Below are positions 44,028-52,417 of a stretch of 64,000 nt of DNA, piece by piece (the stretch's first letter is position 1; the number at the start of each line of letters is the position of its first letter). Made by a program: the position numbers and the translations under genes. Source of the stretch: Lachnospiraceae bacterium AM93-12TA (GTDB taxonomy: Bacteria; Bacillota; Clostridia; Lachnospirales; Lachnospiraceae); contig JAQERH010000003.1 in assembly GCA_027698105.1 (NCBI GenBank), positions 42,521-106,520 of the forward strand, in the 5' to 3' direction. The notes under the pieces were generated by a model that did not search any database, was not told the origin of the DNA, and saw only the letters and a list, made by a program, of their open reading frames with translations.

Positions 44028-44316
44028 CAAGCGGCTGCGAAGCAGACATTTGATTTCACCTGATGTGGTAACTCCAAAATATACAGCTGCCTTTGGCAGC
44101 GTCAGATGTGCAAAGCACAGCTGAATTTTGGAGTTATGGAAGAGGCGAACCTGCCGCAGGTAGCATTTGTTTTTCGCCGCGAAAACGAGCAAACCGTCTG
44201 CGAAGCAGACAGTGAGCGCGAAGCGCGGGTTTGCGAGTGAAAAAGTGGTAACGACAAAATGTCGATCTGCCTCTGGCAGTGAAGATGTGCAAAGCACAGC
44301 TGCATTTTGAAGTTAT
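44028..44316. repeat. Hairpin-rich repeat block with twin 72-bp units
   Basis: Two diverged direct repeats start with GTGGTAAC at 44065 and 44245 and end with AGTTAT at 44136 and 44315. Unit one folds by the perfect arms TAACTCCAAAAT (44069-44080) and ATTTTGGAGTTA (44125-44136). Between and before them lie small hairpins with GCGAAGC cores, for example CTGCGAAGCAG at 44034-44044 and 44200-44210, and CGCGAAGCGCG at 44218-44228. The GCGAAGC sequence forms unusually stable DNA mini-hairpins. The gene-free stretch 43812-44353 holds little else beyond a TATAAT at 44002. Confidence 0.7.
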
Positions 44317-44353
44317 AATAGGGGGAAATTATTCATAGGAGGAAAGTTTTAGG

Positions 44354-45484
44354 ATGAGCAAAGGGTATTTTCATGTCTTCCACGATCCGGAAGATGGATT
44401 TATATCAGGAAAGGCGAAGGATGTGGCGAGAGACATGGCAGCCAGAGGGGCTTTTAAGCCGTACGGCTGGCTGGAAATTCTGGTCTGGATTGGACTTTCC
44501 ATGTTTCTTTCGGTAGAGCTGTGTGATTACCTGAAGGTAGAAAGCGGCGTTGTTAAAATAGCCCTGTGGCCGTTTTTAGGAATACTGTTCTATTTGATAT
44601 CCAGAGGAGTATTTTTCCTGTCTGCCTGGGTAACATCCAGAAAAAATGCGGGAAATCCGCAGTTTCGTCAGTCTTTCCGTCAGTACCTGTGGTTTGGTGA
44701 GGGAAGCATGTTTACAGAGTCGGATGATTCCAGAATGGATGTGTCCTATAAGAGGATTGAGAGCCTGGAGTGCGAGAACGGCCGTTTTATCCTGAACATG
44801 ACGGCTGGAAAAAGAATTGTTCTTGAAAAGAAAAATTTCCTGGAGGGCAATCCAAACGACTTCGAGTCATTTTTGCGTGGAAAAATGGCTGAGGAAGCTT
44901 CTCTGGAGCTGAAGGAAGACGCTCCGAGAGCGGAGGTTATGGAGAGCGAGGAAGGCATTTACAGGCTGTACAAAGCGGCAGAATGGAACCGAATCCAGTC
45001 AGGCCGGGAAAAGCATCCTGCAAGTATGTATTTAATCGTATTTCTCTGCGTCAGCGCAGCGTTTACATTTATCAATATGACGCTGAAGCAGATTACACTG
45101 CCCTTTGGTATTTATCTGGCGATTGAAGCAGTTCTCGCCGGTGTCTGTGCTGCTCACTATTTCCTGAAAAATAAGGAAGCCAGAAGTGAGAAGTCTCTGA
45201 GAAAGGCAGCTGCCAAGGACTGGAGCAAGATCAGAGAAAAATCAGATGGTATGAAGAAAGAGCTGGTATTCTTTAAGAACGGTTTCAAGGTTCAGACAGA
45301 GGAATACATCACCTCCTATGACTACAGAAACCTGAATACCATGATTGTGTCAAAGGATACGATGGTAGTATCCGGAGACGGATTTTCCTTTGTGGCTCTG
45401 ATGGGAACGGAGTCAGAAGGCTACTACGAGATGAAGAAGCTGGTAGAAAACGGATCCAGCCTGAAGATTCAGGTAATGGAGTAA
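44354..45484 (+). CDS. YcxB-like membrane protein, tandem modules
   Basis: The 376-residue protein contains two similar modules. Each has a pair of membrane helices (about 37-57 and 71-93; 223-241 and 247-266) followed by a PH-like or YcxB-like beta domain (VSYKRIESLECENGRFILNM; YDYRNLNTMIVSKDTMVVSG). The YcxB family is of unknown function. ATG 44354 has an AGGAGGAAA site. A terminator follows, and the repeat block precedes it; it stands alone. Confidence 0.6.
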   Translation: MSKGYFHVFHDPEDGFISGKAKDVARDMAARGAFKPYGWLEILVWIGLSMFLSVELCDYLKVESGVVKIALWPFLGILFYLISRGVFFLSAWVTSRKNAGNPQFRQSFRQYLWFGEGSMFTESDDSRMDVSYKRIESLECENGRFILNMTAGKRIVLEKKNFLEGNPNDFESFLRGKMAEEASLELKEDAPRAEVMESEEGIYRLYKAAEWNRIQSGREKHPASMYLIVFLCVSAAFTFINMTLKQITLPFGIYLAIEAVLAGVCAAHYFLKNKEARSEKSLRKAAAKDWSKIREKSDGMKKELVFFKNGFKVQTEEYITSYDYRNLNTMIVSKDTMVVSGDGFSFVALMGTESEGYYEMKKLVENGSSLKIQVME

Positions 45485-45500
45485 AATAAGACGATTATAA

Positions 45501-45533
45501 AAGCGGCACAGCCTTCAGGCTGTGCCGCTTTTG
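45501..45533. terminator. Bidirectional terminator
   Basis: AAGCGGCACAGCC (45501-45513) and GGCTGTGCCGCTT (45518-45530) form a 13-bp perfect stem around a TTCA loop, with A and T runs on the two sides. It serves both convergent genes. Confidence 0.92.
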
Positions 45534-45550
45534 TATGCTCTTCTTTCTTC

Positions 45551-47182
45551 TTATTTTCTCTGATATACGATCTCTCCGCCCAGAATCGTGGCATCTACCT
45601 GAACATTCGGCAGATCTTCCGGATCAACAGCGCAGGGATCACGGTCTAAAATAACCATATCAGCCAGTTTTCCCTCTGTAATGGAACCCTTGATATTCTC
45701 TTCAAAAGCAGCGTATGCGCCGTTGATGGTGTAGAATTTAAGAGCCTCCATAACAGTTACTTTTTCATGTGGATTCCATGGGGCAAGCTCTGGGTGATCC
45801 AGGGATTTTCTTGTAACGACAGCATAAATTCCACAGAATACATTCGGTGTCTCTACAGGAATATCAGAGCTGGCGTTTAAATTTACACCCAGATCCGTCA
45901 GGGTACGCCATGCGTGGCAGTATTTAGCCCGGCTGCCCAGACGATCTTCCATGATCGGAATATCCGTTGAGGTGGAAGCAGGCTGAATATTAATATTCAG
46001 GCCCAGCTTAGCAATTCGCTTATAAAGCTCCAGATTTCCTACCTGTCCGTGAACGAGACGATGACGGTGATTTTCCCGTGGGAAATCATTCAGAACACGC
46101 TCATAGGCATTTAATACCTGCTCTAAGGCCCCGTCGCCGATGGTGTGAATGCAGACCTGCATACCGGCACAGTGAGCCTTGCGGATATTGTCATACAGCT
46201 CCTGATCGGTGTAGTAGTAAATTCCGGTGGTTCCGGGAGAGTCAGAGTACGGCTCCTTCATACCGGCAGTGCGGGCTCCCATCGTACCGTCAGCCCACTG
46301 CTTCATCGGTCCGATATGGTAGAAATCATGTCCCATTCCTGTGCGGAGGGAACATCCCTCCAGGAATTCATCAACCTCCTTTCCCGTCGGAAGAGAGATT
46401 TTCTGATAAATACGAAGCGGAAGCTTTTTCTCTTCAGCCAGTTCCTGGTAAGCATGGTAAATATCCATAAAATCGCCTGGGTATCCTAAATCATAGGTAT
46501 CCTCTGTATGTACAGTTGTTACACCGTAGCGCAGCATTTCTTCACCACCGCGGATAATGGCCTGCTTTAACTCTTTTCTGGCAGACTCAGGATTGCGCTG
46601 CCGTTTAAACCACTCCAGGGCAGCCTCGCGGATCACGCCGTTGGGCTCTCCGTCTGCACCTTTGTCAAACTGTCCGCCTGGAAGATACGTTTCTTTCGTA
46701 ACCTTTGCATCAGCCAGAGCCATGGTATTGGCGATTCCCACATGTCCGCAGGTGCGGATAATCAGGATCAGATGCTTATCAGAAACCTTGTCAAGATCCT
46801 CCTTGGTTGGAAAAGCGCCGCCTGGGAACAGGTTCTGATTCCAGCCGCGGCCGAATACCCACTCGCCCTCAGGTATCTGCTTTTCCTCAATAAAGTTTTT
46901 GATCCGCTCACACATTTCTTCACAGGAGAGGCAGTTTTCCAGATTCACATATCTCAGAGAATTGCCATAGCCTACCAGATGGGTATGCGTGTCATTAAAG
47001 CCGGGAACGACGGTGCGTCCTTCCAGATCAATCACCTGGGTGTGTTCTCCCTGCCAGGCCTCCAGCTCCTGATTGGAGCCGACCTTTGCGATTTTATTGC
47101 CTGCAATAGCGACAGCCTCCTCCACACGGCCGTCCATGGTATAAATCCGGGCATTTTTAAGAACCATTGTTGTCTGTGGCAT
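45551..47182 (-). CDS. YtcJ-type amidohydrolase (paralogue A)
   Basis: Amidohydrolase of the Amidohydro_3 group, 543 residues. The metal ligands are in PGFNDTHTHLVG (about 61-72) and TIGDGALEQVL (about 344-354). SSDIPVETPNVFCGIYAVV and KLADMVILDRDP lie toward the end. Substrates of this family include N-acyl compounds; none can be assigned here. ATG 47182 has a GGAGG site. A sigma-54 promoter lies 41 bases upstream, and an upstream palindrome is shared with the paralogue at 49045, so both are controlled by the activator between them. Confidence 0.82.
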   Translation of the reverse strand: MPQTTMVLKNARIYTMDGRVEEAVAIAGNKIAKVGSNQELEAWQGEHTQVIDLEGRTVVPGFNDTHTHLVGYGNSLRYVNLENCLSCEEMCERIKNFIEEKQIPEGEWVFGRGWNQNLFPGGAFPTKEDLDKVSDKHLILIIRTCGHVGIANTMALADAKVTKETYLPGGQFDKGADGEPNGVIREAALEWFKRQRNPESARKELKQAIIRGGEEMLRYGVTTVHTEDTYDLGYPGDFMDIYHAYQELAEEKKLPLRIYQKISLPTGKEVDEFLEGCSLRTGMGHDFYHIGPMKQWADGTMGARTAGMKEPYSDSPGTTGIYYYTDQELYDNIRKAHCAGMQVCIHTIGDGALEQVLNAYERVLNDFPRENHRHRLVHGQVGNLELYKRIAKLGLNINIQPASTSTDIPIMEDRLGSRAKYCHAWRTLTDLGVNLNASSDIPVETPNVFCGIYAVVTRKSLDHPELAPWNPHEKVTVMEALKFYTINGAYAAFEENIKGSITEGKLADMVILDRDPCAVDPEDLPNVQVDATILGGEIVYQRK

Positions 47183-47222
47183 ATATGTTCCTCCTTACAT
47201 AAAATAGATACCATTTTTAATA

Positions 47223-47238
47223 AGCAGATTTTGTGCCA
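47223..47238 (-). promoter_or_regulatory. Sigma-54 promoter of amidohydrolase A
   Basis: On the minus strand TGGCACAAAATCTGCT runs from 47238 to 47223. The GG and GC doublets are separated by exactly 10 bases, as required, with one mismatch in TTGC (CTGC). It lies about 41 bases before the start codon. Confidence 0.8.
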
Positions 47239-47296
47239 TGAAAAAACAGCTGTATTTCAGTGCGAAATTGTCAGTTTATTATAAAAAAGAGATATC

Positions 47297-47315
47297 ATGA
47301 CGCAAAATTTTTTGC
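47297..47315. promoter_or_regulatory. Upstream activator site A
   Basis: ATGACGCAAAATTTTTTGC contains the palindrome GCAAAA-TT-TTTTGC. It matches 16 of 19 bases of the site at 48833. It sits about 60-80 bases upstream of the -24 element. Confidence 0.65.
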
Positions 47316-47369
47316 CAAACCAGGGAAAAGCTTTCTCTTTCCGGAAGGATAGGAAAAAAATTCTGCGCT

Positions 47370-48773
47370 TTAACTGAGGCGGTATTTTTCGATTTTGTAG
47401 GACAGTGTCTGCCGGGAAATCCGCAGAAGCTTTGCCGCTTCCGTGATGCTGTCTGTCTTTGCAAGGATGCGGCTGATAGCCTCTTTTTCATAGGCAGAGG
47501 TATTTTCTGTCAGAGAGAGAGCCTCATCATATGGAAAGGCGTTTTTTTCTGTTATTGTCTCCTCTTTCTTTTCATGGATGATACTGTGGCTGCTTTCCAT
47601 TTCCTGCAGACAGCTCTGTATCCTGTAATTTTCCTGGAGAATATCAGGCAGATCGCTCATATTAATGATAGAGCCCTGACATAGATTAAACGCGTATTCT
47701 AATGTATTTCGCAGTTCCCGCACATTTCCCTTCCAGTTATAATTCTGGAACGTCATTTTTACCAGAGCGCTGACCCCGCGGATGGATTTTCCCATTTTCC
47801 GGTTAAAATAGTTAATAAAATAATCCGTCAGTATCATTACATCCGGTTTTCTGTCCCGCAGAGGAGGAATGTCGATTCTCACTACGCAGATTCTGTAAAA
47901 AAGATCTGTCCGCATCAGTCCTGCGTGAAGAACCTCCGCAGGGTTCTGATTCATGGCGCAGATGATCCTGGTATGAAAATGCGTGCTTTTGGCGCTTCCC
48001 AGCCTTCGGACCTGCTGTTCTTCAATCGCTTTTAAAAGTTTGGCCTGCATGGACAGCTCCATGGAGTTAATCTCATCCAGAAACAGAGTTCCCCCGTCAG
48101 CCAGCTCAAAGAGACCTTTTCTGTTTTCTGCTCCCGTAAAGCTGCCTTTTTCCACTCCGAAAAAAATACCCTCCAGAAGAGATTCCGGAATTGCCGCACA
48201 GTTCTGTGAGATAAACGGTTTTTTTGCCCTGTGGGAGCAGGTGTGAAGAGACTGGGCAAACAGCTCTTTTCCAGTTCCTGTCTCTCCGTAGAGCAGCACG
48301 GGAGAATCATTATTGGCAATGAGAGTACACCGTTCTTTTAAAGCGATCATAATGGGATCCTGGGAGATGATGTCATCCAGGGTATAGAGATCTCCCTGCT
48401 GGCGTCTGGGAAGTCCCTTTCCGGCCTGATATTTTTCGTAGAAAATAGTAGAAGTCATAGCTCCGATTACTTCGTTTCCGGCCATCAGCGGAATGGTAGA
48501 TGAGACGATGTCCAGCAGCTCGCCGCGGCAGGTGTGTATGACCTGTCTCTCGTCAAAACGGGGCTTCCCGCTTTCGATGACCCGCATGATAGTGCTGGTC
48601 TGATTATTCAGTTCCGGATATACATCTGTTACATGCATACCAACGACCTCGTCTGCTAAAATCCCGTCGTGAAACCATTTCATAAATTCCACATATCCAT
48701 ATTTGTCGCAGACCAGCACACCGTCCGTATCCTCATACAGCTGTCTGGCCTGTACCAGAGCATTTGTAATCAT
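47370..48773 (-). CDS. Sigma-54-dependent PAS/AAA+ activator
   Basis: The N-terminal PAS-like sensor (about 1-120) is followed by the AAA+ domain with Walker A GETGTGKELFAQSLH, the sigma-54 contact loop GSFTGA (instead of GAFTGA), Walker B GGTLFLDEINSME and the LRDRKPDV region. A Fis-type HTH sits at the C-terminus (ITEAAKLLRISRQTLSYKIE). ATG 48773 follows an AAAGGAG site. It lies between the two amidohydrolase genes, both of which have -24/-12 promoters and a common palindrome, so it most likely activates both. The PAS ligand is unknown. Confidence 0.9.
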   Translation of the reverse strand: MITNALVQARQLYEDTDGVLVCDKYGYVEFMKWFHDGILADEVVGMHVTDVYPELNNQTSTIMRVIESGKPRFDERQVIHTCRGELLDIVSSTIPLMAGNEVIGAMTSTIFYEKYQAGKGLPRRQQGDLYTLDDIISQDPIMIALKERCTLIANNDSPVLLYGETGTGKELFAQSLHTCSHRAKKPFISQNCAAIPESLLEGIFFGVEKGSFTGAENRKGLFELADGGTLFLDEINSMELSMQAKLLKAIEEQQVRRLGSAKSTHFHTRIICAMNQNPAEVLHAGLMRTDLFYRICVVRIDIPPLRDRKPDVMILTDYFINYFNRKMGKSIRGVSALVKMTFQNYNWKGNVRELRNTLEYAFNLCQGSIINMSDLPDILQENYRIQSCLQEMESSHSIIHEKKEETITEKNAFPYDEALSLTENTSAYEKEAISRILAKTDSITEAAKLLRISRQTLSYKIEKYRLS

Positions 48774-48832
48774 GATTTGTTCTCCTTTCTGATTTTTGCT
48801 TCAAGTGCCTTCAGTGTATCATAAAAAAAACA

Positions 48833-48851
48833 ATGTCGCAAATATTTTTGC
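48833..48851. promoter_or_regulatory. Upstream activator site B
   Basis: ATGTCGCAAATATTTTTGC carries GCAAA...TTTGC arms and equals site A at 16 of 19 bases. An imperfect inverted partner TTTGTGAGAT follows at 48854-48863. It is about 125 bases upstream of the -24 element of amidohydrolase B. Confidence 0.65.
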
Positions 48852-48975
48852 TTTTTGTGAGATTGTGCAAAAAAACCGGCAGAAATTTTCTGTAAATCAG
48901 AAAAAATTACCAACAAAAATGATGATTTATTTAAAAACTATATGATTTGACCTGAATATTTATATCATTTATAAG

Positions 48976-48991
48976 TGGCACAAAAGTTGCT
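48976..48991 (+). promoter_or_regulatory. Sigma-54 promoter of amidohydrolase B
   Basis: TGGCACAAAAGTTGCT matches the -24/-12 consensus (TGGCAC, five bases, TTGC) exactly, with the 10-base distance between GG and GC. It lies 54 bases before the start codon. Confidence 0.92.
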
Positions 48992-49044
48992 TAAATAATA
49001 GGCATAAAAACGACATACTATAACAACAGAATGGAGGATACTGC

Positions 49045-50664
49045 ATGAAACTTTACCAAAACGGTGTAATCCTTACGATGAATGCCGCCGGGGATCGGGC
49101 AGGGGCAATGGCAGTAGAAGGGGATCGCATCGTCCGCGTCGGAGATGAGGAGGAACTGAAAAGGGAATTTCCTGACGCTGAAGCAGTTGACTTAAAGGGC
49201 AGAACGATTATGCCGGGCTTTATCGAAGGCCACGTCCATCTGCTTAATTATGCTTACAGTCTCACGAAAATTGACTGTGCTCCTTTAAAATCCATTGAGG
49301 AGATGATTGAAGCAGGAAGGGAATACATAAGGAAGCACCAGATTCCTTCCGGAACATGGGTTCAGGGCCGCGGCTGGAACCAGACATTTTTTGCTGAGAA
49401 GAGGAATCCTACCATTGCAGACCTGGATGCCATCAGTACCGAACATCCCATTGTGTTTACAAGAGTCTGTGAACATATGGTGGTAGCCAACTCTGCCGCT
49501 CTTGCCATGGCAGGCATCACAAGAGAAACGGAAAATCCGGAAGGTGGAGAAATTGAACGTGACGCAGAGGGAAATCTGACAGGACTGTTAAAAGAAACAG
49601 CCCGCTATCTGATTTATCAGATGATTCCCGATAAGTCGGTGGAAGAGATTAAGGAGATGCTGGTAAATGCCATTTCCATTGCTTCTTCCCTGGGACTGAC
49701 GACCATGCACTCCGATGACTTTGAAACCTTCTCTGACAAGGACTGGAGAAAGGTTATGAGAGCCTACAGGGAGCTGGAACAGGAAGGCAGACTGAACATG
49801 AGAATCAGAGAGCAGTGTCTCCTGCCTCAGATTGACCGCCTGAGAGAGTTCATTAAAGAAGAGATTCTGGATCGCCATGATACCCTTATGGTGCAGGCCG
49901 GGCCTTTAAAGCTTCTGACAGACGGTTCCCTGGGAGGAAGAAGCGCATATCTGCGGGCTCCTTATTCTGATGCTCCTGATACCTGTGGAATCGCTGTATT
50001 TACCCAGGAGGAGCTTGACGAGCTGGTAACGACAGCCCATGAAGCCAAAATGGGAGTGGTATGTCACGGAATTGGTGATGGAGCCATGGAAATGTGTATG
50101 GATGCCTTCTTAAAGGCTCAAGAGAGAAGACCGGATTCCGATGCCAGATTTGGAATTATCCATCTTCAGATTACACAGCCGGATATTCTGAAACGCTTTA
50201 AGGATCAGAATATTATCGCTTACATGGAGCCGGTGTGCTTAAACAGCGATCTGCACATCACAGAAAGCCGCGTAGGTGCAGAACGTCTGCCGTCTACCTA
50301 TAACTACAGAACCCTGTGCGATATGGGCGTTATGTATACGATAAGCTCAGACTGCCCGGTAGATTCCTTAAATCCATTTGACAGCTTATTTGTAGGAATG
50401 AACCGCTGTGATTATTCTGGATATCCGGAGGGAGGCTGGATGCCGGAACAGAAGCTTACAGTGGAGCAGATGCTTCGGGGATTTACAATAAATGGAGCCT
50501 ATGCTTCTTTTGAAGAGGATATCAAGGGATCCTTAGAGGATGGAAAACTGGCCGATTTCGTGATTTTATCCCAGGATCCGACTCAGTGTGATCCCATGAA
50601 GATCCGTGATGTTTTTGTAGAAGAAACTGTTCTGGGAGGGCGTACCGTCTACCAGAAAAGATAA
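49045..50664 (+). CDS. YtcJ-type amidohydrolase (paralogue B)
   Basis: The 539-residue enzyme is similar along its whole length to the gene at 45551: PGFIEGHVHLLNYAY, GVVCHGIGDGAMEM, SSDCPVDSLNPFDSLFVGM and KLADFVILSQDP. Both belong to the Amidohydro_3 group. ATG 49045 has a TGGAGG site. It is the first gene of a sigma-54 operon with an NhaC-type antiporter. The substrate is unknown; the co-transcribed transporter suggests import or export linked to the amide hydrolysed. Confidence 0.82.
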   Translation: MKLYQNGVILTMNAAGDRAGAMAVEGDRIVRVGDEEELKREFPDAEAVDLKGRTIMPGFIEGHVHLLNYAYSLTKIDCAPLKSIEEMIEAGREYIRKHQIPSGTWVQGRGWNQTFFAEKRNPTIADLDAISTEHPIVFTRVCEHMVVANSAALAMAGITRETENPEGGEIERDAEGNLTGLLKETARYLIYQMIPDKSVEEIKEMLVNAISIASSLGLTTMHSDDFETFSDKDWRKVMRAYRELEQEGRLNMRIREQCLLPQIDRLREFIKEEILDRHDTLMVQAGPLKLLTDGSLGGRSAYLRAPYSDAPDTCGIAVFTQEELDELVTTAHEAKMGVVCHGIGDGAMEMCMDAFLKAQERRPDSDARFGIIHLQITQPDILKRFKDQNIIAYMEPVCLNSDLHITESRVGAERLPSTYNYRTLCDMGVMYTISSDCPVDSLNPFDSLFVGMNRCDYSGYPEGGWMPEQKLTVEQMLRGFTINGAYASFEEDIKGSLEDGKLADFVILSQDPTQCDPMKIRDVFVEETVLGGRTVYQKR

Positions 50665-50692
50665 AAGCTAATTTATTTTAAGGAGGAAGTTT

Positions 50693-52165
50693 ATGAGTAA
50701 GAAAAATCCTGACCCTAACCCTAATGCGAACAGCGCCAAAGTAAATGAAGCGAACGAAGATTTCAGGCCATCCTTCGGCGCAGCTGTCATTTGTGTCCTT
50801 TCACTGATTGTGTTCATGGCGATGTCTATTTTCTTCTTTAACCAGAAGATGCATATTGCTATGATGGCATCCCTGGGCGTAACGCTTCTGGTTCTGAAAA
50901 TTGAAAAATGTCCCTGGAGCAAGATTGAAAGCGCCATTTTAAAGGGTGGAGAGCTGATGATTCCAACGGCTATGATTCTGTACAGCATTGGTGCCCTGAT
51001 GGGAGCATGGATTGCCAGCGGAACCGTTCCGATGATTATTTACTGGGGACTGAAGCTGATTTCCCCATCCGTATTCCTGGCAACTGCCTGTCTGGCATGT
51101 ATGATGACTTCTCTGGCTACAGGTTCTTCCTGGTCTGCCATTGGAACAGCAGGCGTAGCCTTAATGGGCGTTGGTATGGGTCTTGGAGTAAATCCGGCTA
51201 TGACAGCTGGTGCGATTGTTTCCGGTGCAGCATTTGGTGATAAGATGTCTCCTCTTTCTGATACAACAAACCTGGCTCCGGCAGTTGCAGAGGGTGATGT
51301 ATTTGACCATATTAAGGCCATGTTCTTTACTACAACACCAAGTATTATTATTGCTCTGGCTGTTTTCCTGGTTCTGGGATTTAAGTTCTCTGGTGCGGCA
51401 GAAAGTGATACGATTAACAATATCATGACCTCTTTAAGCACAAACTTTAACTTAAATATTCTGACACTGATTCCTCCGGTAATCGTTCTTACACTGGCTG
51501 TTATGAAAAAACCAGCGTTCCCGATTCTTCTGATTTCCGGCGGTACAGCAGCATTAATTGCAATCGTGGTACAGGGCTATACTTTAGGAGAACTGTTTAA
51601 TATCATGGAGAGTGGATTCGTATCCAATACTGGAAATGCTGAAATCGACAGCCTGCTTTCACGAGGCGGACTTCTGAACATGAACCACACCTGTTCTCTC
51701 GGTATTATCGCTATGGTATACGGCGGTATTTTAGAGCACCTGGGATTCCTTGAGGTATGTCTGGAAAAGATGAAATTTGTCAGCAAATCTGTTGGTACAC
51801 TGGTATGTTCCACAGTTGTCAGCTGTATTCTGTTCAATATCATTACAGCCAGCCAGTACATGTCCATTATCCTTGGCGGACGTCTCTTCATTGGAGAGTT
51901 CAAGAAAAAAGATATGCTTCCTCAGACCTTATCCCGCTGTCTGGAGGATGGCGGAACCGTAACATCCCTGATCGTTCCGTGGAACGTAGACGGAGCTTTT
52001 GCAGGGGCAACGCTTGGTGTACCGGTTCTTGGATTCCTTCCATTCGCTGTATTTAACTGGTTAGTTCCGATTGTATCTATCACATTCGGCTTCTTGAATA
52101 AATTCCAGTGGAAGACGGGAGAGATCAAATCAACGAAGACCTACAGAGATGCAGCAGAGTCGTAA
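50693..52165 (+). CDS. nhaC: NhaC family Na+/H+ antiporter-type transporter
   Basis: The 490-residue protein is polytopic with about 11-12 membrane segments. TSLATGSSWSAIGTAGVALMG and GAAFGDKMSPLSDTTNLAPA are the hallmark NhaC segments. NhaC proteins exchange sodium for protons, and some relatives exchange amino acids or organic acids, for example malate/lactate. ATG 50693 has an AAGGAGGAAG site 28 bases after the amidohydrolase gene, so both belong to the sigma-54 transcript. An unusual Asn/Pro-rich start (PDPNPNANSAK) precedes the first helix. Confidence 0.85.
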   Translation: MSKKNPDPNPNANSAKVNEANEDFRPSFGAAVICVLSLIVFMAMSIFFFNQKMHIAMMASLGVTLLVLKIEKCPWSKIESAILKGGELMIPTAMILYSIGALMGAWIASGTVPMIIYWGLKLISPSVFLATACLACMMTSLATGSSWSAIGTAGVALMGVGMGLGVNPAMTAGAIVSGAAFGDKMSPLSDTTNLAPAVAEGDVFDHIKAMFFTTTPSIIIALAVFLVLGFKFSGAAESDTINNIMTSLSTNFNLNILTLIPPVIVLTLAVMKKPAFPILLISGGTAALIAIVVQGYTLGELFNIMESGFVSNTGNAEIDSLLSRGGLLNMNHTCSLGIIAMVYGGILEHLGFLEVCLEKMKFVSKSVGTLVCSTVVSCILFNIITASQYMSIILGGRLFIGEFKKKDMLPQTLSRCLEDGGTVTSLIVPWNVDGAFAGATLGVPVLGFLPFAVFNWLVPIVSITFGFLNKFQWKTGEIKSTKTYRDAAES

Positions 52166-52185
52166 GAGAGGTATATTAGAATAGA

Positions 52186-52314
52186 AGAGGAAATGTTTCT
52201 GCGCTCCTATTTATAGATACCAGAGAGGGAGAAAGTTTTCTGCGCTCCAGCGAAAGTCGCTGGAAAACTTCTCCCTCTCCGGTAAGGTACATGGCAGGAG
52301 GAAACATTTCCTCT
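52186..52314. repeat. Nested 129-bp palindrome
   Basis: AGAGGAAATGTTTC (52186-52199) and GAAACATTTCCTCT (52301-52314) form a perfect 14-bp outer stem. GAGAGGGAGAA (52223-52233) with its partner TTCTCCCTCTC (52269-52279), and CCAGCGA/TCGCTGG, form inner stems. TTTCTGCGCTCC occurs twice (52196 and 52237). The structure can fold into a long cruciform and probably ends the nhaC transcript. It may be a REP-like element. Confidence 0.7.
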
Positions 52315-52340
52315 GCTTATATTACTATACACCGAAGAAA

Positions 52341-52388
52341 AAAAGCAGATTTCCCATGACGTTCATCAGAACAGGGAAATCTGCTTTT
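52341..52388. terminator. Bidirectional terminator
   Basis: AAAAGCAGATTTCCC (52341-52355) and GGGAAATCTGCTTTT (52374-52388) form a perfect 15-bp stem with T-runs in both directions. It terminates the PTS-type gene and backs up nhaC. Confidence 0.9.
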
Positions 52389-52417
52389 CTGCTATATTCT
52401 ATTCATTTCTTTTACTC

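Noticed and set aside
43812..44353. Short ORFs of 67-93 codons on the minus strand in the repeat block
   Set aside because: They cross palindromic repeats, lack ribosome sites and show no protein-like composition.
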